From Acidobacteriota bacterium (lineage in GTDB: Bacteria; Acidobacteriota; Blastocatellia; Pyrinomonadales; Pyrinomonadaceae), in assembly GCA_003223935.1 (NCBI GenBank), contig QHXQ01000048.1, positions 1 through 48,899 of the forward strand: a stretch of DNA of 48,899 nt. The letters are read 5' to 3'. The number at the start of each line of letters is the position of its first letter. Position 1 is the first letter of the stretch. This document shows positions 44,089 to 48,899 of the stretch, one piece after another. The position numbers and the translations under genes are program-made. The notes beneath the pieces were generated by a model. It did not search any database. It was not told where the DNA came from and worked only from the letters and a program-made list of their open reading frames with translations.

Positions 44089-44725
44089 CCTTTTCAATCT
44101 CCGCGTAGATCGCCTCCGGTGTGCGCGTGCCGTCAACGTGGTGGAGACGGCCAGTATGCGCGTAATAGTCGAGCAGCGGCTTCGTCTCACGTTCGTAAGT
44201 TTCAAGCCGGCGCGCGACCGTCTCCGGGTTATCATCGGCACGCCGCCTGAGCCGCGTCTCCGGGTGCAGGTCGCACACCTCGTCCACTTTCGGCGGTCTG
44301 AAATAGATGTTGTAAATCTCGCCGCAGATGGGACAGTCGCGCCGGCCCGTCGTGCGCTTCTCCAAGATGTCGAATGGCACATCCACCAGTATGGCTATAA
44401 TTGTGTGCCCCTGTGCCGCCGCCAGCCGTTCGAGCATCTCGGCTTGCGTTGTCGTGCGGGGGAAACCGTCGAGGATGTAGCCGCCTTTGCCGTCGGGTTG
44501 CGCCGTGCGCTCCTCCACCACGCGGATCGTCAACTCGTCGGGCACTAGCCCACCCGCTTCCATGAACGGGCGAATCTCTTCGGCCAACGGCGTCTGCGCC
44601 CGCTTGATGGCGCGGAACATGTCGCCGGTCGAAATCTGCGGCAGCCCCAGACGCTCCTGCAACAGACGTGCTTGCGTGCCCTTGCCCGCGCCCGGCGCGC
44701 CCATCATGACAATGATCTTCGACAT
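44069..44725 (-). CDS. adk: Adenylate kinase
   Basis: Interconverts AMP, ADP and ATP. The 218-residue product has Walker A GAPGAGKGTQARLL, AMP-binding STGDMFRAIKRAQTPLAEE and DGFPRTTTQAEML, and a LID with CPICGEIYNIYFRPPKVDEV followed by CDLH, a zinc-type LID. The C-terminal AVTSAK and stop are encoded by heptamer repeat units. Confidence 0.97.
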   Translation of the reverse strand: MSKIIVMMGAPGAGKGTQARLLQERLGLPQISTGDMFRAIKRAQTPLAEEIRPFMEAGGLVPDELTIRVVEERTAQPDGKGGYILDGFPRTTTQAEMLERLAAAQGHTIIAILVDVPFDILEKRTTGRRDCPICGEIYNIYFRPPKVDEVCDLHPETRLRRRADDNPETVARRLETYERETKPLLDYYAHTGRLHHVDGTRTPEAIYAEIEKAVTSAK

Positions 44726-44729
44726 CCGT

Positions 44730-44807
44730 TCAGAGGTCAGAGATCAGAGGTCAGCGGTTAGTAGGAACAGTTTTGACTGACCTCTAACCTCTGACCTCTG
44801 ATCTCTG
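44730..44807. repeat. Heptamer inverted-repeat element, GAGGTCA family (secY-adk gap)
   Basis: Units CAGAGGT, CAGAGAT, CAGAGGT, CAGCGGT at 44731-44758 are followed by loop TAGTAGGAACAGTTTTGAC, then TGACCTCTAACCTCTGACC and more. Loop and right arm differ from the 42.2-kb copy at only a few positions. Confidence 0.92.
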
Positions 44808-44810
44808 TTT

Positions 44811-46232
44811 CTAAGCTCTGCGTCCGCGCAGCCGACTGCCCGCGCCGAGGAAGCCCTCGTAGTTGCGCATGACGAGTTGCGCTTCGATCTGCGAGACCGT
44901 GTCCATCGCCACGCCGACGAGAATCAAGAGCGACGTGCCGCCGAAGTAGAACTGATAGCCCATGCCCGTCGGAATCCACGACAGACCCGGCGTGCTGCTG
45001 AAGAACTGATCGAGCGACGCTCCGATGAAAGGCAGCCGACCGACCCGGAAGCCGCTCAACATCAGTTGCGGCGCGAAGGCGACGAACGCGAGATAGATCG
45101 CGCCGACTGTCGTCAAGCGCGTCAAGATCGTGTTCAAGTATTCGGCCGTGTTGCGTCCCGGTCGAATGCCCGGAATGAAGCCGCCGTGCTTGCGCAAGTT
45201 GTCCGCCACCTCTTCGACGTTGAAGATGATCGTGATGTAGAAGAACGTGAACAGCACGATCAAACTCAGGAAGATCAGTTCGTAGTACGGATCGCCGCCG
45301 TGGAACTGTTGGAAGAAGAGGTGCAATTTGTAGCGCCAAGAGTCCGGCTGCGTCGCATCGAACTGGATGAACTGGATGATCGTCTGCGGAAACGCAAGCA
45401 TCGAGGACGCGAAGATCACAGGGATGACGCCCGCCATGTTGATCTTCAGAGGCATGTGCGTCTGCTGCCCGCCGACCATTTGCCGGCCGATGTGCCGCTT
45501 GGCATAACTGATTGGCACTTTACGCCGCCCCGATTCGACGAAGACGATGAACGCGATGACCGCCACGAGCGCCACGATCATCGCCAGCACGCCGAGAATC
45601 TGGAACGTGTCGCCGCTGCTGATGCGCTGCATCACCTGCGGCACGCCGCGCGTCGGCAAGCCGATGACGATGCCCGCGAAGATCAAGAGCGAAATGCCGT
45701 TGCCGATGCCGCGCTCGGTGATCTGTTCGCCTAACCACATGACGAAGATCGTGCCGGTCATCAAGGTCAGGACGGTCGTGAAGAGAAAGCCCCAAGTATT
45801 CGGCCCGACGCCTTGCGCTTGCAGCCAGCGCGCGACGATTGAAGTCTGGAAGCCCGCGAGCACCACCGTCAGATAGCGCGTGTACTGATTAATCTTCTGC
45901 CGCCCCGCTTCGCCCTCTTCCTGCAAACGTTTGAGACTGGAGAAGACGGTCGTCATCAGTTGTAGGATGATCGAGGCGGTGATGTAGGGCGTGACGCCGA
46001 GCGCGAAGATCGAAATGGTCTGGAAGTTGCCGCCCGAAAACAGATCGAGCACGCCGAGCAGAGTGTTACCGACCTCGCTCCAGACTTGGATCAGCCGCTC
46101 TTTGTTGATGCCCGGCGCGGTGATGTGCGCGCCGAGCCGATAGACGGCCAGCATGCTGAGCGTAAACAGAATCCGCTTGCGCAGGTCTGGCACCTGAAAC
46201 ATGTTGCGAACGGCGGCGAAAAACTTTTCCAT
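44811..46232 (-). CDS. secY: Protein translocase subunit SecY
   Basis: The 473-residue product has the ten membrane segments of SecY. The plug/TM2 region reads [20 protein letters not shown], then [20 protein letters not shown]; further on [20 protein letters not shown] and [20 protein letters not shown]; the C5/C6 area has [21 protein letters not shown]-terminal tail is basic ([11 protein letters not shown]). Confidence 0.97.
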   Translation of the reverse strand: MEKFFAAVRNMFQVPDLRKRILFTLSMLAVYRLGAHITAPGINKERLIQVWSEVGNTLLGVLDLFSGGNFQTISIFALGVTPYITASIILQLMTTVFSSLKRLQEEGEAGRQKINQYTRYLTVVLAGFQTSIVARWLQAQGVGPNTWGFLFTTVLTLMTGTIFVMWLGEQITERGIGNGISLLIFAGIVIGLPTRGVPQVMQRISSGDTFQILGVLAMIVALVAVIAFIVFVESGRRKVPISYAKRHIGRQMVGGQQTHMPLKINMAGVIPVIFASSMLAFPQTIIQFIQFDATQPDSWRYKLHLFFQQFHGGDPYYELIFLSLIVLFTFFYITIIFNVEEVADNLRKHGGFIPGIRPGRNTAEYLNTILTRLTTVGAIYLAFVAFAPQLMLSGFRVGRLPFIGASLDQFFSSTPGLSWIPTGMGYQFYFGGTSLLILVGVAMDTVSQIEAQLVMRNYEGFLGAGSRLRGRRA

Positions 46233-46255
46233 TATGAGCCTCGACTACTCAACTA

Positions 46256-46370
46256 CAGTGACAAGTGACGAGTGACAAGTGACGAGTAAGGATAATCCTT
46301 CACTCGCCGCTTGTCACTCGTCAGTCATCACTGCTTTAACTTGTCACTTGTCACTCGTCACTTGTCACTG
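46256..46370. repeat. Heptamer inverted-repeat element, GTGACRA family (rplO-secY gap), longest copy
   Basis: GTGACAAGTGACGAGTGACA units at 46258-46287 are mirrored twice: CACTCGCCGCTTGTCACTCG at 46301-46320, and TTGTCACTTGTCACTCGTCA at 46341-46360 with further units to 46370. The right arm encodes the end of rplO (AVTSDE and stop). Confidence 0.93.
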
Positions 46371-46824
46371 CCTTTGTGATGAGTGTGGCCGTGCCGCCCG
46401 CCTGTTCGATCTTGGCGCGGGCGCTCTTGGTAAAACGATGTGCCGAGACGCGCAGGGCCTTCGTGATCTCGCCCGTGCCGAGCACCACCACATCGCGTTT
46501 GCCTTTGGCGATCACGCCGCGCGTGTGCATCACGTCGGGCGTCACGTCCTCGTTCGCGGCGAAGCTGCGCTCAAGCGTCTCCAGACTGACCTCAGTCCAC
46601 AGCTTCTTGAAGATGTTCGTGAAGCCGCGTTTGGGCAGCCGACGCTGCAAGGGCATCTGTCCGCCCTCGAAGCCGATCTTCGACGAGTAACCGGAGCGCG
46701 ATTTCTGCCCCTTGTTGCCGCGCCCCGCCGTCTTGCCAAGTCCTGAGCCGGGGCCACGCCCGACACGCTTCTTCTTGTGCGTCGAACCGGCGGGCGCATG
46801 CAGATTATTCAAACCGATAGCCAT
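46351..46824 (-). CDS. rplO: 50S ribosomal protein L15
   Basis: The 157-residue product shows [80 protein letters not shown]. The last residues AVTSDE come from GTGACAA/GTGACGA repeat units. GGAGTGAGCA precedes the ATG, identical to the rplR leader. Confidence 0.97.
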   Translation of the reverse strand: MAIGLNNLHAPAGSTHKKKRVGRGPGSGLGKTAGRGNKGQKSRSGYSSKIGFEGGQMPLQRRLPKRGFTNIFKKLWTEVSLETLERSFAANEDVTPDVMHTRGVIAKGKRDVVVLGTGEITKALRVSAHRFTKSARAKIEQAGGTATLITKAVTSDE

Positions 46825-46839
46825 TGCTCACTCCGTTCG

Positions 46840-46898
46840 CAGTTTTCAGTTTTCAGTTGTCAGAAAATGTTTTTGCTGAAAACTGAAAACTAAAAACC
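46840..46898. repeat. Heptamer inverted-repeat element, CAGTTTT family (rpmD-rplO gap)
   Basis: CAGTTTTCAGTTTTCAGTTG at 46840-46859 pairs with CTGAAAACTGAAAACTAAAA at about 46876-46895. It ends two bases before the rpmD stop. Confidence 0.92.
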
Positions 46899-46899
46899 G

Positions 46900-47106
46900 T
46901 TATTCAATGATGCGCAGCAGGTGCGGCACTTTGGCGACGACGCCGCGCATGGCGGGCGTGTCGGGTCGTTCGACGATCTGATTGAGCTTCGTCAAACCGA
47001 CGCTGCGCACGATCACTTTCTGCGTCTTCGGAAACGCAATGAAGCTGCGGTAATACTGGATGCGAATCCGACCGCCGCTCGTTTGCGCGTTCTGCTGTTT
47101 CGCCAT
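46900..47106 (-). CDS. rpmD: 50S ribosomal protein L30
   Basis: The 68-residue product has IRIQYYRSFIAFPKTQKVIV, RSVGLTKLNQIVERPDTPAM and the C-terminal RGVVAKVPHLLRIIE, typical of short bacterial L30. AGGTT precedes the ATG. Confidence 0.95.
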   Translation of the reverse strand: MAKQQNAQTSGGRIRIQYYRSFIAFPKTQKVIVRSVGLTKLNQIVERPDTPAMRGVVAKVPHLLRIIE

Positions 47107-47122
47107 AACAAACCTCAGAATG

Positions 47123-47192
47123 AGTTCAAGGTTTAAGGTTCAAAGGTCAAAGTTGCAAACCAAACTTGACTTTGAACTTTGCACCTTGAACG
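47123..47192. repeat. Heptamer inverted-repeat element, GTTCAAR family (rpsE-rpmD gap)
   Basis: GTTCAAGGTTTAAGGTTCAA at 47124-47143 and following units are mirrored by TTGACTTTGAACTTTGCACC at about 47166-47185. The arm ends one base before the rpsE stop. Confidence 0.9.
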
Positions 47193-47699
47193 TTATAACT
47201 CCTCGACCTGCTTGCCGCGCAGGCGCGCCACTTCCATCGGGTCTTTCATGTTCAAGAGACCGTCGAAGGTCGCGCGCACGACGTTGTGCGGGTTGGTCGA
47301 GCCGAGCACTTTGGTGCGCACGTCGTGGACGCCCGCCGCCTGCATGATGGCGCGCACCGCACCGCCTGCGATAACGCCCGTGCCTGCGCTGGCCGGTTTC
47401 ATCAGCACGCGCCCCGCGCCGTAGTTGCCGATGATGTCGTGCGGCAGCGTGTTCTGGATCAAGGGCACGCGGATCAGATTCTTCTTCGCCGCCTCGATGC
47501 CCTTCTTGATCGCGAGCGGCACTTCGCGCGCCTTGCCCGTGCCGAAGCCGACGTGGCCCGAGCCGTCGCCCACGACGACCAGCGCCGCGAAGCTCAAGTT
47601 CTTACCGCCCTTGACGACTTTGGTCACGCGATTGATCGAAATCACCTGATCTTGCAGATCAAGTCCTTGCGCTGAAATACGATGTTTCGGTTGTCGCAT
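47193..47699 (-). CDS. rpsE: 30S ribosomal protein S5
   Basis: The 168-residue product has the S5 N-terminal RNA-binding domain ([60 protein letters not shown]) and C-terminal [20 protein letters not shown] and [18 protein letters not shown]. Only two bases separate it from rplR. Confidence 0.97.
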   Translation of the reverse strand: MRQPKHRISAQGLDLQDQVISINRVTKVVKGGKNLSFAALVVVGDGSGHVGFGTGKAREVPLAIKKGIEAAKKNLIRVPLIQNTLPHDIIGNYGAGRVLMKPASAGTGVIAGGAVRAIMQAAGVHDVRTKVLGSTNPHNVVRATFDGLLNMKDPMEVARLRGKQVEEL

Positions 47700-47701
47700 T
47701 G

Positions 47702-48094
47702 CTATTCTTGATTACCTGCCGCGGCCGCTGCGGCCGCCTCTGCCCGATTCAGACCCGCCTCGCGCGCCGCATCCGCCAGAGCCTTCACGCGCCCGTGATA
47801 ACGATAGCCGCCGCGATCAAAGACGACACTCTCGACGCCCTTGCTCAAAGCGCGCTCGGCAATCGCCCGCCCGACGCGCGCCGCCGCCTCGACGTTGCCG
47901 CCCGTCGCGCCGCGCAAATCCTTCTCGGTCGTCGAAGCGGCGGCAATCGTGCGCCCCGCTTCGTCGTCAATGATCTGCGCGTAGATGTGGTTCAGGCTGC
48001 GATAGATCGCAAGCCGCGGGCGCGCGCCCGTCCCCTGCACCTTCCGGCGAATACGCTTATGCACCGCCCGCCGAATGTCTGCTCTGTCCTTCAT
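47702..48094 (-). CDS. rplR: 50S ribosomal protein L18
   Basis: Binds 5S rRNA. The 130-residue product shows RVRKKVQGTG-like [60 protein letters not shown] and [20 protein letters not shown]. The Ala-rich tail ([12 protein letters not shown]) is slightly longer than usual. Confidence 0.97.
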   Translation of the reverse strand: MKDRADIRRAVHKRIRRKVQGTGARPRLAIYRSLNHIYAQIIDDEAGRTIAAASTTEKDLRGATGGNVEAAARVGRAIAERALSKGVESVVFDRGGYRYHGRVKALADAAREAGLNRAEAAAAAAAGNQE

Positions 48095-48112
48095 TGCTCA
48101 CTCCGTTCACAC

Positions 48113-48171
48113 TCTCAGCGATCAGCAGTCAGCTTTTGTGTATTTAAGCTGATCGCTGAACGCTGACAGCT
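48113..48171. repeat. Heptamer inverted-repeat element, AGCNNTC family (rplF-rplR gap)
   Basis: CTCAGCGATCAGCAGTCAGC at about 48113-48132 pairs with GCTGATCGCTGAACGCTGAC at about 48148-48167. The right arm overlaps the rplF stop (48170-48172). Confidence 0.9.
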
Positions 48172-48730
48172 ATTTCCCTGTCTTGCCCGGTCGCAGTTTA
48201 AGCGGCACGTCGGCGTAGCGCACACCTTTGCCTTTGTAGGGGTCGGGCTTGCGCAAGGAGTGCATCTCGGCTGCGGTCTGGCCAAGTTTCTGTTTGTCTA
48301 TGCCGGAGAGCGTCAGCGTCAACTGATACTGCGGGATCGAACTCTTCGCCGGCACGCGCTCCGATTTGACCTCGATGCCTTCGGGCAGCGGAAACTCAAT
48401 CGGATGCGAATAGCCGAGCGAGAAGACGATGCGCTTACTTTGTACGTCCGCCTTGTAGCCAACGCCGACCACGTCCATCTGGCGCGAGAACCCTTCGGTC
48501 ACACCCACGATGGCGTTATTCGCCAACGCGCGCGCGAGGCCATGCGCCGCCGCTAGTTCATCTGACGCGCGCTCCGCTTGCAACTGATCGCCTTCGAGCT
48601 TGAACGCGATCCCCTCCGGGACGGGCGTCACGAGCGTGCCCTTCGGCCCCTTCACCGTTAACTCGCGCTCGCCCACCGCCACCGTCACGCCCTTCGGCAC
48701 CGTGATCACTTTCTTACCAATACGAGACAT
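48170..48730 (-). CDS. rplF: 50S ribosomal protein L6
   Basis: The 186-residue product reads [20 protein letters not shown], then [40 protein letters not shown] and [21 protein letters not shown] take ATG 48730 with GAGGTTT upstream; a TTG two codons earlier is unlikely. Confidence 0.97.
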   Translation of the reverse strand: MSRIGKKVITVPKGVTVAVGERELTVKGPKGTLVTPVPEGIAFKLEGDQLQAERASDELAAAHGLARALANNAIVGVTEGFSRQMDVVGVGYKADVQSKRIVFSLGYSHPIEFPLPEGIEVKSERVPAKSSIPQYQLTLTLSGIDKQKLGQTAAEMHSLRKPDPYKGKGVRYADVPLKLRPGKTGK

Positions 48731-48741
48731 GATCAAACCTC

Positions 48742-48808
48742 AATGATGAATGATGAATGCGGAACGATGAATTAAATGCTGTTCATTCATCATGCTGCGT
48801 TCATCATT
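48742..48808. repeat. Heptamer inverted-repeat element, ATGATGA family (rpsH-rplF gap)
   Basis: AATGATGAATGATGAATGCG at 48743-48762 is mirrored by TTCATTCATCATGCTGCGTT and CATCATT units at 48782-48808. It ends one base before the rpsH stop. Confidence 0.88.
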
Positions 48809-48809
48809 T

Positions 48810-48899
48810 CTAGTAAATTTCCGCCAACACTTCGCCGCCGACGTTCTCGCGGCGGGCGCGTTTGCCGCTCATCAAGCCCCGCGAAGTCGAGACGATGTT
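48810..48899 (-). CDS. rpsH: 30S ribosomal protein S8, 3' end (partial)
   Basis: The last 29 codons read NIVSTSRGLMSGKRARRENV then GGEVLAEIY and stop, the conserved S8 C-terminus. The rest lies beyond the window. Its position before rplF is the canonical spc-operon order. Confidence 0.93.
   Translation of the reverse strand, partial: NIVSTSRGLMSGKRARRENVGGEVLAEIY

Noticed and set aside
1..48899. tRNA, rRNA or riboswitch genes
   Set aside because: I found no cloverleaf, rRNA segment or recognisable riboswitch core by eye; a covariance-model search would settle it.

Overview
The window is a GC-rich bacterial chromosome segment with no tRNA, rRNA, CRISPR or insertion sequence that I could see. 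Several features point to Acidobacteriota, probably class Blastocatellia: secreted proteins with an 'AANPSSG' N-terminus, a PKD/OmpA-like secreted protein, an Agl23-type (TIGR03663) membrane protein, and the gene mix around the ribosomal operon. This placement is inference from family resemblance, not from a marker-gene tree.

Layout. 1-5.6 kb (+): a HEAT-like membrane-anchored protein of lower GC, an NTF2-like protein, a YheT-type hydrolase, a CNNM/HlyC-type CBS protein, and a large membrane-protein gene broken by an in-frame stop. 5.7-10.4 kb (-): a secreted hypothetical protein and smc, with a strong sigma70-type promoter. 10.6-15.3 kb (-): a 1370-aa secreted multidomain protein followed by a frameshifted remnant of a relative. 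15.7-19.7 kb (-): two large membrane proteins of glycosyltransferase-C type. 19.8-28 kb: mixed small membrane or secreted genes, ychF, a deletion-scarred DUF4214 gene, rarA, a methyltransferase and a PKD/OmpA-like protein. 28.1-31.5 kb (-): tatA, an HNH nuclease, a prolyl iminopeptidase, comF and a DksA/TraR-like gene. 31.5-36.5 kb (-): rlmH, a sigma54 AAA+ activator, rsfS, nadD, obg, rpmA, rplU. 36.6-38.9 kb (-): accC and accB. 39.0-48.9 kb (-): the spc/alpha ribosomal operon in the order rpsH (partial), rplF, rplR, rpsE, rpmD, rplO, secY, adk, map, infA, rpmJ, rpsM, rpsK, rpsD, rpoA, rplQ.

How the genes work together. The right third is translation machinery and its assembly (ribosomal proteins, SecY, RNA polymerase alpha, IF-1, methionine aminopeptidase, Obg, RsfS, RlmH) plus NAD synthesis and the first step of fatty acid synthesis. 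I can place a promoter before rplU, a terminator after rpmA, a promoter before obg, and a terminator after rplQ, so this block is several transcription units.

Most unusual signals. (1) About 18 intergenic elements are built from 7-bp tandem repeats arranged as inverted repeats. They fall into at least seven sequence families, fill most gaps in the ribosomal operon, and supply the stop codons or last codons of neighbouring genes. (2) A roughly 330-bp array upstream of the obg promoter carries a GCGC-type box every 10-11 bp, close to the helical repeat of DNA. (3) Two decaying or intact secreted-protein genes 8 kb apart share an upstream element pair. (4) Three large genes show pseudogene formation by nonsense mutation, frameshift or internal deletion.
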